From: Pseudoflavitalea rhizosphaerae | Lineage (GTDB): Bacteria > Bacteroidota > Bacteroidia > Chitinophagales > Chitinophagaceae | Direction: 5' to 3' | Length of the DNA: 64,000 nt | NCBI RefSeq assembly: GCF_003991355.1 | Contig: NZ_RCSU01000004.1 | Coordinates: 310,001-374,000 of the forward strand | Shown: positions 33,762 to 43,383 of the stretch, piece by piece | Layout of the letters: each line of letters starts with the position of its first letter | How positions within the stretch are numbered: the first letter of the stretch is position 1 | Position numbers and translations under genes: made by a program | The notes under the pieces: model-generated | The model's database searches: none | What the model was told of the DNA's origin: nothing | The model's input: the letters and a program-made list of their open reading frames with translations, nothing else

Positions 33762-34757
33762 ATGCAATACCCGAAATATCATACAGCAGACCTGGGCAGT
33801 TTAAAATTCCTGGTAACGGGAGGCGCAGGGTTCATAGGTTCGCATATTGTTGAATATCTCCTATTGCATCATGCGGCAAAGGTCCGGGTGATGGATAATC
33901 TGTCAACAGGTTCTGAAGCCAACCTGGAAACTTTCAGGTATCATCCTTCCTTTGAATTTATACAAGGGGATATCCGTGATGCAGGCATCTGCAGGCAGGC
34001 AGTGAAAGGGATGGACTATGTATCGCACCAGGCTGCGCTGGGATCGGTGCCTCGCTCGGTGACGGACCCTGTTACCACCAATGCAGTGAATATCGGCGGC
34101 TTTCTGAATATGCTTGTGGCCGCAAGGGATGAAGGCGTTTCAAGAATGGTGTATGCAGCCAGTTCCAGTACATACGGTGACCACCAGGAGTTGCCGAAGG
34201 TGGAACATAGAACAGGTGAGCCTTTGTCGCCCTATGCCATCACCAAGAAAGTGAATGAACTGTATGCCTCGGTATTTTCTTCCCTGTATGGATTTCATAC
34301 CATCGGTCTCCGCTATTTCAATGTATTTGGCCCACGGCAAAATCCGCAGGGGCCTTATGCCGCGGTGATCCCCCTTTACATACAGGCGGCATTGCTCAAT
34401 GAGCCTGCCATCATTTTCGGCACTGGCGATACCTCCAGGGATTTCACTTATGTGGCCAATGCAGTACAGGCAAATATCAAAGCCATGCTGCTGCCTGAAT
34501 TGAAATCACATGAAGTGGTCAATATCGCCCTGGGAGAATCAACATCCCTCCTGCAATTATGGGATTATATCTGTGCCATCACAGGTTGTAATATTCCTCC
34601 GGTATTCCGTCAGGCAAGAAAAGGGGATGTGCTGCATAGCCTCGCCAGTATCGATAAAGCTAACCGTTTGATAGGATATGATCCACAGATCAGGATCAGG
34701 CATGGATTGAAAATGGCCGTTGATTGGTATAAAGAGGCATTGCATCCTGCCCGTTGA
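33762..34757 (+). CDS. UDP-HexNAc(A) C4-epimerase (TviC/WbpP-like SDR)
   Basis: A 331-residue extended SDR. NAD motif VTGGAGFIGSH (about 18-28), catalytic Ser in AASSSTYGD and Tyr/Lys in SPYAITKKVNELY, RYFNVFGPRQNPQGPYAAVIP is the WbpP-type signature region. It interconverts UDP-GlcNAc(A) and UDP-GalNAc(A). Its place 11 nt after the dehydrogenase supports a UDP-GalNAcA product. Confidence 0.9.
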   Translation: MQYPKYHTADLGSLKFLVTGGAGFIGSHIVEYLLLHHAAKVRVMDNLSTGSEANLETFRYHPSFEFIQGDIRDAGICRQAVKGMDYVSHQAALGSVPRSVTDPVTTNAVNIGGFLNMLVAARDEGVSRMVYAASSSTYGDHQELPKVEHRTGEPLSPYAITKKVNELYASVFSSLYGFHTIGLRYFNVFGPRQNPQGPYAAVIPLYIQAALLNEPAIIFGTGDTSRDFTYVANAVQANIKAMLLPELKSHEVVNIALGESTSLLQLWDYICAITGCNIPPVFRQARKGDVLHSLASIDKANRLIGYDPQIRIRHGLKMAVDWYKEALHPAR

Positions 34758-34791
34758 AGTCTTTTTGAACAATACCATAAAAAAAAATGAA

Positions 34792-35580
34792 ATGATCCGT
34801 TATTCAAGTTTGCTGTTGCTCGCATTACCGGTGATGTACCTTGTTGCCTGTACTCCGGCGAGAAAGCTGAATTATTTTAATAATATTCCTGATTCAACCA
34901 TTGTGCATCTTCCTCCGGTGATACCCGAGGAAAGAATTGTGGTGCCGGGAGATGTACTGAATATCTCTTTCAGTGCAAAAGCCCCGGAGGCCGCCACTGC
35001 ATTCAATAAACAGGTGAACAATGCCATGTTGACCGGATCACCTTCTTCCAGAAGCTCACTGCCCGCTCCGATGCCTGGCTATACGGTAGACCTGCAGGGT
35101 AATATAGAACTGCCTGTTCTGGGAAAGATCAAAGTGATGGGCAATACGATCAGGCAACTGAAAGCCACATTATCCGGTCTGGTAGATCCTTATCTGAAAG
35201 ATCCATTTGTTGAGATAAGCTTCGGCTCTTTTCCCGTTACTGTCATTGGAGAAGTGCGTGCCCCGGGAATGTACAACCTGAATTTACAAAAGAATACCAT
35301 TTTCGATGCGCTGGCTGCGGCGGGCGACCTGCCTTATTCCGGCAAGAAGTTCAAGGTACAGCTTTACAGGGATTACAACGGGGATAGAACCATCACCAAT
35401 ATCGATCTTACCGATAAGGCTTTCCTGGTTAACAAGGAAATATTCAATATGAGACCGTACGATGTGATCATTGTACAAACCAGGAAAGGAAGTGTATTCA
35501 AAGAGGATTTCAGTGTGCTGGCTTCAGTGGTAACACTTGTTTTGAGTGTTGTGACCCTGGGCATTACCGTTACAAAATAA
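34792..35580 (+). CDS. Wza-like polysaccharide export outer-membrane lipoprotein
   Basis: A 262-residue protein. The ATG at 34792 is chosen over the longer frame because it gives a lipoprotein signal (MYLVACTPA, Cys20). Poly_export domain (about 45-130; VPGDVLNISFSAKAPEA, YTVDLQGNIELPVLGKIKVMG) and SLBB domain (about 150-200; TVIGEVRAPGMYNL, FDALAAAGDL); a hydrophobic helix near the C-terminus (about 242-262). It forms the outer-membrane channel for capsule or EPS. The Wzc-like partner starts 6 nt later. Confidence 0.93.
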   Translation: MIRYSSLLLLALPVMYLVACTPARKLNYFNNIPDSTIVHLPPVIPEERIVVPGDVLNISFSAKAPEAATAFNKQVNNAMLTGSPSSRSSLPAPMPGYTVDLQGNIELPVLGKIKVMGNTIRQLKATLSGLVDPYLKDPFVEISFGSFPVTVIGEVRAPGMYNLNLQKNTIFDALAAAGDLPYSGKKFKVQLYRDYNGDRTITNIDLTDKAFLVNKEIFNMRPYDVIIVQTRKGSVFKEDFSVLASVVTLVLSVVTLGITVTK

Positions 35581-35586
35581 TATAAC

Positions 35587-37917
35587 ATGGAAGAACAATC
35601 TGCGTTTGGGGCCGGAGAAAAAAGAAAATTTGAAACCGGTGTCTTCCTGCTTAAACTAAAAAGGAACTGGTATTGGATCCTTGCCTCCGTTCTGTTGTTT
35701 ATGGCAGCTGCTTATTGCTTTTTGCGTTATTCCACACCAATATACCAGGTGATTGCTTTTCTTCAGATCAGGTCTAATGAAGTGGACAATACATTAGGCG
35801 CAACGCCTTTCACGCCCGCAACAAGGAGCGACCGGAATATTCCGGATGTAAACGGAGAGATCTTCAAATTGCAATCTTCCGAACTGATCGGAAAACTGGT
35901 GGATTCCCTGCAGCTCCAGCTGCAGCTGACAGAGCAAACAGGCGTTAAGCACAAACCGGTATTCCTGCAGGAACTACCCTTCAGCATCTCGGTGAAGAAA
36001 GATCCGCTTGTTCAGAACAGGGATGAATACAAGCTCAGTATAGGAGCATCCGGATATGAGTTGCAAGCGGGAAAGAAAACTTACAATGGTATATTCGGCA
36101 GTCCGTTGATTGTGGCAACGGATACATTCTATCTTTCTGCCGTTACAGGATTGCCGGTAAAAAAGACCTACCTGCTCCATGTACTGACCAGGCAACAGGC
36201 CATCAGGAATTGCCAGGCCAAATTGCAGGTGGCCCCAATGCCAAAGGGTGGTTCAGGAATGTTGCAGGTAGCCATGAGTGATGAACTGCCGCAACGGGCC
36301 AGACGCATGGCCGAAGTATTGATCCATGAATACGATTATGTCAATTTCCTTTTCAAGAACAAGGCGCTTCAATCTGAAATGGCTTTCCTTGACCAGCGGC
36401 TGGAAGCTGTTGACAAAGAGCTGGAAAGCCAGGAGAATTATGTAAAGAATTTTAAGGTCAGTAATAAGGTCAATGATGTATCATCCTCTGCTGCACAATT
36501 ACTGGTGAACCTTTCAGGCATCGATACCAGGAGAAGTGAAAATGAATACAAAGAGAGCCTGCTCAGGTTGGTAGAGCTGAACCTTGAAAGTGGGAAGGCG
36601 GAAGAAAGGATCAATGTACCCGGATTGCAGGATGCAGACCTGCAGGGACTGGTGGCAAAATACAATGACCTGGTTTTTCAGAAGAACGATATCCTTTCAC
36701 AGGGCACCTCCCGGGATCTCCGCCTGGAGCCGGTGAATGCGAGACTGGCAGAAACAAGGCAGCATATCATCAGAAGGGTGGCTGCAATCCGGCAGGAATT
36801 AAGGGCTAACGACAAATTCCTGCAATCCCAGCAGCACAGTACGGAAAACAAGTTTGTTGTTTTACCGGAAAAAGAAAAGAACTATATCCAGGTCAACCGG
36901 CTGCTGAATATCAAACAAACCTTGCTTGTATTCCTGTTGCAACGGAAGGAAGACAAGAATATGGAATTTGCTTCTGCAGCCATGGCAGGATCAAGGATCG
37001 TTGACTGGCGCACCAGCAGGGTGCAGGGACAGGGCCCTTACGTCATCTACAGTGCAGGGTTCGCTATTGGGTTGATCCTCCCCGTTATGTTGCTGCTGGT
37101 CACCTTCCTGGTAAATAAAAAAATAGAAACGGCTACAGATATTTACGCAGCCACCAAATTGCCTGTTGCCGGGGAGATCATTTTCGTGAAATCGAATGGC
37201 ATGCCTCCCGTATGGACTGAACATTATTCTCCATTGGCCGAGCAGTTCAGGACCCTTCGAACCAATGTGGCTTATCTCAATAAATCAGGTAGTAAGAAAT
37301 TATTCCTTGTTACCTCTACCGTAAGCGGAGAAGGTAAAAGTTTTATCAGTCTTAACCTGGCTAAGGCTTTGGCCATGGTGAATAAGAAAGTTGTATTGCT
37401 GGAGTTCGATCTGCGCAATCCCTGTTTGTCTGATGTGCTTGGCTACCGCGAAAAACCCGGCGTTGCAGAGTTGTTGGCTGGTAATGCTACCGTGGAGCAG
37501 GTGGATTTCCTCTTGCCTGATCATGCCAGCCTGCACTTCATTCCCGCCGGAAACGATGCAGAGGGGAATGCTGCTGAAATGCTCATGAGCGATCATCTGC
37601 CAAATTTGTTCGCGCACCTGCGGATGCAGTTCGATTATATCATTATAGACTCTCCACCAATAGAAGCCGTGTCGGATGCACTCAACCTGGGAAGCTACTG
37701 CGACGCAACTTTATTTGTGGTAAGGCATCAATATACCTTGCGCTCTTCCATTGCCCGCCTGAACCAAATGGCAACTGAACAAAAATTGCCTGCTCCTGCA
37801 ATTGTGATCAACGGCATCAGGCCGAAGGAAGGGTTCAATGATGTGCTGGGGTACGGATATGGGTACGGATACCACAGGAAAGCAGGACGAAAAAAACAAA
37901 AGCTCAGGATTGCCTGA
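35587..37917 (+). CDS. Wzc-like polysaccharide co-polymerase and tyrosine autokinase
   Basis: A 776-residue inner-membrane protein. Wzz domain with N-terminal membrane helix (about 22-45), long periplasmic coiled coil (about 240-420), second helix (about 480-505), then a cytosolic BY-kinase: Walker A SGEGKS (about 579-584), Walker A' VVLLEFDLR (about 602-610), Walker B FDYIIIDSPP (about 681-690), and a C-terminal tyrosine cluster GYGYGYGYH. Walker A' has Glu where the family usually has the first Asp. It controls chain length and export with the Wza-like protein encoded before it. Confidence 0.93.
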   Translation: MEEQSAFGAGEKRKFETGVFLLKLKRNWYWILASVLLFMAAAYCFLRYSTPIYQVIAFLQIRSNEVDNTLGATPFTPATRSDRNIPDVNGEIFKLQSSELIGKLVDSLQLQLQLTEQTGVKHKPVFLQELPFSISVKKDPLVQNRDEYKLSIGASGYELQAGKKTYNGIFGSPLIVATDTFYLSAVTGLPVKKTYLLHVLTRQQAIRNCQAKLQVAPMPKGGSGMLQVAMSDELPQRARRMAEVLIHEYDYVNFLFKNKALQSEMAFLDQRLEAVDKELESQENYVKNFKVSNKVNDVSSSAAQLLVNLSGIDTRRSENEYKESLLRLVELNLESGKAEERINVPGLQDADLQGLVAKYNDLVFQKNDILSQGTSRDLRLEPVNARLAETRQHIIRRVAAIRQELRANDKFLQSQQHSTENKFVVLPEKEKNYIQVNRLLNIKQTLLVFLLQRKEDKNMEFASAAMAGSRIVDWRTSRVQGQGPYVIYSAGFAIGLILPVMLLLVTFLVNKKIETATDIYAATKLPVAGEIIFVKSNGMPPVWTEHYSPLAEQFRTLRTNVAYLNKSGSKKLFLVTSTVSGEGKSFISLNLAKALAMVNKKVVLLEFDLRNPCLSDVLGYREKPGVAELLAGNATVEQVDFLLPDHASLHFIPAGNDAEGNAAEMLMSDHLPNLFAHLRMQFDYIIIDSPPIEAVSDALNLGSYCDATLFVVRHQYTLRSSIARLNQMATEQKLPAPAIVINGIRPKEGFNDVLGYGYGYGYHRKAGRKKQKLRIA

Positions 37918-37950
37918 TCAGACTGGAATGAAAGAATAGATTTTTCAGGA

Positions 37951-38796
37951 ATGAGAACAAGGCCAATGGTCAGTATTTGTATGAGCACTTACCGGCATGA
38001 ACAGTTCATCCAGGAGGCAATTGAGGGAGTAATGATGCAGGAAACCAGGTTCAGCATCGAGTTGGTGATTGGTGAGGATCGCTCAGACGATAACACAAGA
38101 GCGATCTGCCAGGAAATGGAAAAAAAGTATCCGGCGAAGATCAGGTTACTGCCTTCCGACAAAAATTACGGGCAGAATGAAAATCTTGCCCGGACCCTGC
38201 TGGCCTGCGATGGAATTTATATTGCACTCTGCGAAGGAGATGATTATTGGATGGATCCAAAAAAGTTGCAGAAGCAGGTGGATTTCATGCAGGCGCATAA
38301 TCATTACGTACTATGCTTTCACCGGATCAATACAGTTGATGAGAACGGCCACCTTATTGAAGAAACAGAACCGGCCACAACCGTAACGCATTTCAAACCG
38401 GCGCAGTTGTACCATGTTTTTGTGCCAACGCTTTCCCTGATGTTCAGGAACTGCCTGCATCACTTCCCTTCTGAATTCTTCCTGGTAAAAAGCACCGATG
38501 CTTTCATTGTGGCAATGCTGGCCACGCACGGAAACGGCGCCGACCTTGGATTTACGGGCGGCTGCTACCGGAAACATTCCGGCGGCTTATACAACCGGCT
38601 GAGTCAGCTGAATAAATACAAGCAGGCCATCCAATGCAGGAAATGGATGAAACGGTCGGACTACTTCGATAGAAAAAATAAAAGGGAGATAAAAAGGGAA
38701 TTAATGTACAGGATGAAATTATATGTGAAGATCTTCATCAAGAAAGGGCAGCCGGTTAATTGCCTCAGGATATTGTATTTCTACTTCACTATATGA
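37951..38796 (+). CDS. Glycosyltransferase family 2 (first of a paralogous pair)
   Basis: A 281-residue GT-A enzyme. VSICMSTYRHEQFIQEAIEG at the N-terminus, GEDRSDDNT (nucleotide-sugar binding) and CEGDDYWMDPKKLQKQVDFM (the DxD-like EGDDYW motif). C-terminus is very basic with amphipathic helices, suggesting membrane association. It is a clear paralogue of the enzyme at 43958-44788 over its whole length. It adds one sugar of the repeat unit on the cytosolic face; the sugar is unknown. Confidence 0.9.
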   Translation: MRTRPMVSICMSTYRHEQFIQEAIEGVMMQETRFSIELVIGEDRSDDNTRAICQEMEKKYPAKIRLLPSDKNYGQNENLARTLLACDGIYIALCEGDDYWMDPKKLQKQVDFMQAHNHYVLCFHRINTVDENGHLIEETEPATTVTHFKPAQLYHVFVPTLSLMFRNCLHHFPSEFFLVKSTDAFIVAMLATHGNGADLGFTGGCYRKHSGGLYNRLSQLNKYKQAIQCRKWMKRSDYFDRKNKREIKRELMYRMKLYVKIFIKKGQPVNCLRILYFYFTI

Positions 38797-38802
38797 AAAG
38801 GT

Positions 38803-40599
38803 ATGGAAAAAACTTATCGTAATAATTTCAGGGGCTATTTTCTCTTTTATTACAGGATTGCAGGAAACAGTGTGCTGGTATTCCTGTTGTTGAGTATGCT
38901 GATCAGTCTGCTGGATGGAATAGGACTGGCAATGTTCATACCACTTTTGCAGACCGTAGCGGACCCTGCTGATAAAACGATGGCCGGCAGCAATATCACC
39001 AGGTATTTTACTGACCTTATCCATTGGGCGGGCATGCCTCTCAACGTTACTTCCATTCTCCTGGCGATGGTTTTGTTGTTCTGGGGAAAAGGCCTGGTCC
39101 GTTACCTGCAGATGAGGTACTATGCCCGGCTGAGACAGCTCTTTATCCGGAAAGTTCGTTTGTCCCTGGTGGATAGTTTGCAGGCGCTGCCCTACAGTGG
39201 TTTCCTGAGCTTTGATTCAGGAGAGATCCATCATACTTTGACGGTGGATGTACAAAGACTTTTTCAAACGATGAAATTCTATTTCGATGCAGCCCAGTCT
39301 TCCGTTATGCTGCTGACCTATATGCTCCTTGCCTTTGTGTCCAATTTTCACTTTGCCGTGCTGGTGGCAATCGGGGCAGGGCTATCCAATCTTCTGTACA
39401 GGAGGATCTACAAAGTTACCAAGAAAGCTTCCGTTGAACTATCCGGCAAGGGAAGCGATTTCAATGGCTTCATCAACCAGGCCACGCTGTATTTCAAATA
39501 CCTGAAGTCAACCAATTCATTTGAGCGATATACGAAGAAATTGAATACGGTGATCGTTGAAACAGAACAGATCAACCGGCGGATTGGAAATATGAATGCA
39601 ATAACCACTGCCGTAAAAGAACCCCTGATCATTGTAGTGGTCAGCCTGGTGATCTTACTGCAGGTGAATTTCATGGGTGCAAGCCTGACTTCGATCCTGC
39701 TTAGCTTATTGCTTTTTTACCGGGCGCTTAATTTCCTGGTGACTTTACAAAACAACTGGCAGGGATTTATTGAAAATATCGGTGGAATGAATGCGGTTGC
39801 CCTGATGATGGGAAAAATGCAATCTCTCCGTGAACAGCAGGGTGACCGCTCTTTCACTGGCTTCAACGCCGGTATCAGTTTACAGGATGTTTCTCTCGCT
39901 TACCAGGAAAAGAAGGTTTTGCGGAACATCAATTTATTCATCCCGGTTAAGAAAACCATCGCGCTGGTAGGAGAAAGTGGCGCAGGCAAAACCACCCTGG
40001 CCAATGTGCTGGCGGGGCTGGTGCAGCCCGATTCAGGGCAGGTGCTTATAGATGATATTCCGCTCACCAGTTACAACCTGGATAGCTACAGGCGAAGAGT
40101 GGGCTACATCTCGCAGGAAACAGTGATCTTCAATGATACGATCTTTAACAATATCACATTCTGGGATGAGCCCAGTCCCGAAAACAGGAAACGTTTTTTT
40201 GAAGTGATAAAAATGACTTCCCTTACACAACTGGTAGAAGCGCATCCGCAAAAGGAAGCCGGCATACTGGGAGATAATGGGATCCTGATTTCAGGAGGCC
40301 AGAAGCAACGCATCTCCATTGCGCGGGAACTGTACAGGAATACGGATATCCTGATTTTTGATGAAGCCACTTCTTCACTGGATTCCCAAACCGAAAAGAT
40401 CATACAGGAGAATATGGAGAACCTCTACGGCAGGTTTACCATGGTACTGATCGCTCACCGTCTTTCAACCATCCGCAAAGCGGATGTCATTTACCTGATC
40501 GAAAACGGGGAAGTGGTGGCTTCCGGAACTTTTTCGGAAATGCTTGAATCGAGTATCCGTTTCCGTAAGCTCGTGTCACTGCAGACATTCGCCCTGTGA
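38803..40599 (+). CDS. ABC exporter (MsbA/PglK-like), candidate lipid-linked glycan flippase
   Basis: A 598-residue half transporter. Membrane domain with six helices (about 15-330), then an ATPase domain: Walker A VGESGAGKTT (about 391), signature ISGGQKQRISIARE (about 498), Walker B ILIFDEATSSLDS (about 514), H-loop IAHRLST. No Wzx is encoded in the window, and the cluster has PglC, PglE and PglF relatives, so a PglK-like role flipping the undecaprenyl-linked oligosaccharide is the best inference. A toxin/lipid exporter is the alternative. Confidence 0.85.
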   Translation: MEKTYRNNFRGYFLFYYRIAGNSVLVFLLLSMLISLLDGIGLAMFIPLLQTVADPADKTMAGSNITRYFTDLIHWAGMPLNVTSILLAMVLLFWGKGLVRYLQMRYYARLRQLFIRKVRLSLVDSLQALPYSGFLSFDSGEIHHTLTVDVQRLFQTMKFYFDAAQSSVMLLTYMLLAFVSNFHFAVLVAIGAGLSNLLYRRIYKVTKKASVELSGKGSDFNGFINQATLYFKYLKSTNSFERYTKKLNTVIVETEQINRRIGNMNAITTAVKEPLIIVVVSLVILLQVNFMGASLTSILLSLLLFYRALNFLVTLQNNWQGFIENIGGMNAVALMMGKMQSLREQQGDRSFTGFNAGISLQDVSLAYQEKKVLRNINLFIPVKKTIALVGESGAGKTTLANVLAGLVQPDSGQVLIDDIPLTSYNLDSYRRRVGYISQETVIFNDTIFNNITFWDEPSPENRKRFFEVIKMTSLTQLVEAHPQKEAGILGDNGILISGGQKQRISIARELYRNTDILIFDEATSSLDSQTEKIIQENMENLYGRFTMVLIAHRLSTIRKADVIYLIENGEVVASGTFSEMLESSIRFRKLVSLQTFAL

Positions 40600-40637
40600 A
40601 AAAATAATCTACACAACCACATTAATCCATAGTATAC

Positions 40638-41717
40638 ATGATCCCGGTAACCAGGCCATTTCTTCCGCCAGTGGAAGAATATGAGTCATATGTGCGAGAT
40701 ATCTGGCAGCGGCAATGGCTCACCAATAACGGACCATTGGTGAATGAACTTGAATTAAGGTTGAAAAGATATCTCAATGTGCCCCACCTGCTGTATGTAA
40801 ATAATGGCACTATGGCCATTCAACTGGCCATCCGTGCGTTGGAACTGAAAGGGGAGATCATTACCACGCCATTTTCTTTCATTGCAACAACCAGCAGCAC
40901 TATCTGGGAGAACTGCAAACCGGTATTCGTGGATATCGAACCTGATACCCTGAATATCGATCCGGAGAAAATAGAAGCAGCCATCAATCCCAATACCTGT
41001 GCTATCCTGGCTACCCATGTTTTCGGGAACCCCTGCAATATTGAAGCCATCGACAGTATTGCTGAAGCCCATCAACTCAAAGTGATCTACGATGCATCAC
41101 ATTGTTTCGGTACAAAATATAAAGGGAAATCGGTTTTCAGTTACGGCGATATCAGCACTACCAGTTTCCATGCCACCAAGCTCTTCCATACTATTGAAGG
41201 AGGGGCAGTATTTACACCGCAACCAGAATTGCTGAAGAAAATAGCGTACATGCGGAATTTCGGTTTCGATGGACCGGAAAATTTCGCCTGCGTGGGCATC
41301 AATGCAAAAAATTCAGAGTTCCATGCGGCCATGGGACTGGCCAATCTGAAATACGTGGATGACGTGCTGGAAAAAAGAAAGCAATTATATCTCTATTATG
41401 TTGAACACCTGGCTGACCTGGAGAAATCACTTCAGACCATTCAAAAGCATACAGAATTCAATTATGCTTACCTGCCCATTTTGCTGCCTTCCGAAGAACT
41501 GGTCAGGAAGATCGAACAATACATGAATGCCAACCTGATATTTCCCAGGCGGTATTTTTATCCATCGCTTCATACCCTGAGTTTTGTAGATAAATATGAT
41601 TGTCCGGTCAGCGCCTGTGTTTCTTCCCGTGTTATTTGCCTGCCGATGCATTATAACCTGTCCCTGGAAGAAGTGAATTTCGTGATCCGGATCTTATACA
41701 GGGCGCAGAATTATTAA
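40638..41717 (+). CDS. DegT/DnrJ/EryC1/StrS-family aminotransferase
   Basis: A 359-residue PLP enzyme making an aminosugar from a keto-sugar nucleotide. GTMAIQLAIRALELKGEIITTPFSFIATTSS (substrate/PLP binding, about 57-87), DASHCFG (PLP Asp), and PLP Lys at about 181 in SFHATKLFHTIEGGA, then FGFDGPENFACVGINAKNSEFHAAMG. It opens a block of four genes (to 43934) that overlap or abut, with WbqC, an aminotransferase-like protein and a GNAT: a probable N-acyl-aminosugar module. Confidence 0.92.
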   Translation: MIPVTRPFLPPVEEYESYVRDIWQRQWLTNNGPLVNELELRLKRYLNVPHLLYVNNGTMAIQLAIRALELKGEIITTPFSFIATTSSTIWENCKPVFVDIEPDTLNIDPEKIEAAINPNTCAILATHVFGNPCNIEAIDSIAEAHQLKVIYDASHCFGTKYKGKSVFSYGDISTTSFHATKLFHTIEGGAVFTPQPELLKKIAYMRNFGFDGPENFACVGINAKNSEFHAAMGLANLKYVDDVLEKRKQLYLYYVEHLADLEKSLQTIQKHTEFNYAYLPILLPSEELVRKIEQYMNANLIFPRRYFYPSLHTLSFVDKYDCPVSACVSSRVICLPMHYNLSLEEVNFVIRILYRAQNY

Positions 41718-41719
41718 TC

Positions 41720-42427
41720 ATGAAGATTGCCATCATGCAACCCTATTTTTTCCCTTATATAGGGTACTTTCAACTGATCGCCTCGGTAGACAGGTTCATT
41801 CTCTGCGATGATGTGCAATATATCCGTCATGGATGGATCAACCGGAACAGGATTTTGTCTTGCAATGGAAATCCGCAATATATCATCCTGCCTGTGGCGA
41901 GGCATGGAAGCAGGGATCCGATCCGGATGGTAAAGGTTGCGGATGTAGATGGATGGCCTGCCACTATTTTCAGGCAACTGGAAATCTATAAAAAGGACGC
42001 TCCCTATTATAAAGAGGTGATCCGGTTGTTGGAGACCTGCCTGTTGAGCCAGGAAAAGGATATAACAGTCTTCAATGCTCAATGCATTCAGGCTGTCTGT
42101 AATTATATCGGAATCCCTTTTTACGTGGAAATCAGCTCCCGTCTTCAGTTGGATTATTCCAATGTAAAAGTGACCGATGATTGGGCCATCACCATTTGCA
42201 GGCAGTTGAACGCGCTTCATTATTACAATCCTCCCGGAGGTATTCAATTGTACAAGAAAGAGCGATTTAGTGCGAATAACCTGGGGTTGCATTTTGTAAA
42301 CCCAAGATTAAGGGAGTATCCACAACTGAACAAGCCTTTCATGCCTGCACTTTCCGTAATAGATGTAATGATGTTCAATCATCCTTCGGAAATAAAGCAA
42401 ATGCTAAACGAGTTTGAATTGATATGA
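41720..42427 (+). CDS. WbqC-family protein
   Basis: A 235-residue protein. MQPYFFPYIGYFQLIASVDRFILCDDVQYIRHGWINRNRIL is the diagnostic WbqC N-terminus (positions 6-46, key residues QPYFFPYIGYFQL and DDVQYxxxGWINRN). The family is encoded in many O-antigen and capsule loci with aminosugar genes; it has been suggested to act in sugar N-acylation or glycine transfer, but the chemistry is not settled. It starts 2 nt after the aminotransferase stop and overlaps the next gene by 4 bp. Confidence 0.9.
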   Translation: MKIAIMQPYFFPYIGYFQLIASVDRFILCDDVQYIRHGWINRNRILSCNGNPQYIILPVARHGSRDPIRMVKVADVDGWPATIFRQLEIYKKDAPYYKEVIRLLETCLLSQEKDITVFNAQCIQAVCNYIGIPFYVEISSRLQLDYSNVKVTDDWAITICRQLNALHYYNPPGGIQLYKKERFSANNLGLHFVNPRLREYPQLNKPFMPALSVIDVMMFNHPSEIKQMLNEFELI

Positions 42428-43383
42428 CCCCCATCGGCGGCTATTTTGGTCTTGAATTACAGGAAGGACCCAACAAATATCACAACACTTCGCTTACGTT
42501 TAAGACCGGAAGGGCTTCCCTGCATTTCATTCTTTCATTCCTGAAGCCGGACCTGGTATACATCCCTTTCTACACCTGCGGAAGGATCCTGGAGTCTTTT
42601 GAAATGGCTCGTGTCAGGTACCTGTTCTATGCCGTTGACGAAAACCTGGAACCATTCAACTTACCTTATCTCAACAACAATGAATTCTTTGTGTACATCA
42701 ATTACCTGGACCTGAAGAGACCCTTTGTAGAAAAACTTTCAGAGAGATATGGCAACAGGCTCATCGTGGATTGTTCCCAGGCATTTTTTATGAAAGGGAA
42801 CGGACGTTCCTGGTTCTTCAACTCTTGCAGGAAGTTCTTCGGAGTGCCGGATGGCTCTTACCTGTATACCCCTTCAGATCAGTCGCCCGAATTTTCCGGA
42901 CCAGCAAATACAAAGTACGAGGTCACGCACCTCCTAAAGCGCTTTAATGGATTTGTTGAGGAAGGCTACCCGTTTTACGTGGAAAGTGAACTAAGGACCG
43001 GTGCGGAACTGGAGAAGATGTCGCGTCTCACTACTTGTTTATTATCCTGGGTGGATTATGAAATGGTGGCTGAAATGCGGTTATCCAATTATCACCGTCT
43101 TCACAATGCATTCTGGTCTTTCCATCTTTTCAGGGATGCATCCATAGGGGAAGGCGTACCGATGATGTATCCTCTTTTCCCCAGGATGAACATCAACAGG
43201 AAGTTATTGAATGAAAAGAAAATATTCCTGCCGGCTTTCTGGGAGGAGGTGATAGAAAGGAAGGGCAGAGGGTATGAATGGGAGCGGTCATTAAGCAGTC
43301 GTTTGTTACCCCTGCCCGTTGATCACCGGTATACTTCAGTAGATATGTTCCGTATTATAAACCAACTTTCTTCATTGCTATGA
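42424..43383 (+). CDS. Aminotransferase-fold protein, divergent (function unknown)
   Basis: A 319-residue protein without a strong family match by eye. The order of elements recalls fold-type I PLP enzymes: TFKTGRASLHFIL, DLVYIPFYTCGRIL, LIVDCSQAFFMKG (the Asp before a PLP ring), then SCRKFFGVPDGSYLY, where K140 or so sits in the place of the PLP lysine. The C-terminal domain is present (MNINRKLLNEKKIFLPAFWEEV). It overlaps both neighbours by 4 bp (ATGA), so it is translationally coupled in the aminosugar module. It may be a true aminotransferase or a degenerate partner. Confidence 0.6.
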   Translation: MTPIGGYFGLELQEGPNKYHNTSLTFKTGRASLHFILSFLKPDLVYIPFYTCGRILESFEMARVRYLFYAVDENLEPFNLPYLNNNEFFVYINYLDLKRPFVEKLSERYGNRLIVDCSQAFFMKGNGRSWFFNSCRKFFGVPDGSYLYTPSDQSPEFSGPANTKYEVTHLLKRFNGFVEEGYPFYVESELRTGAELEKMSRLTTCLLSWVDYEMVAEMRLSNYHRLHNAFWSFHLFRDASIGEGVPMMYPLFPRMNINRKLLNEKKIFLPAFWEEVIERKGRGYEWERSLSSRLLPLPVDHRYTSVDMFRIINQLSSLL

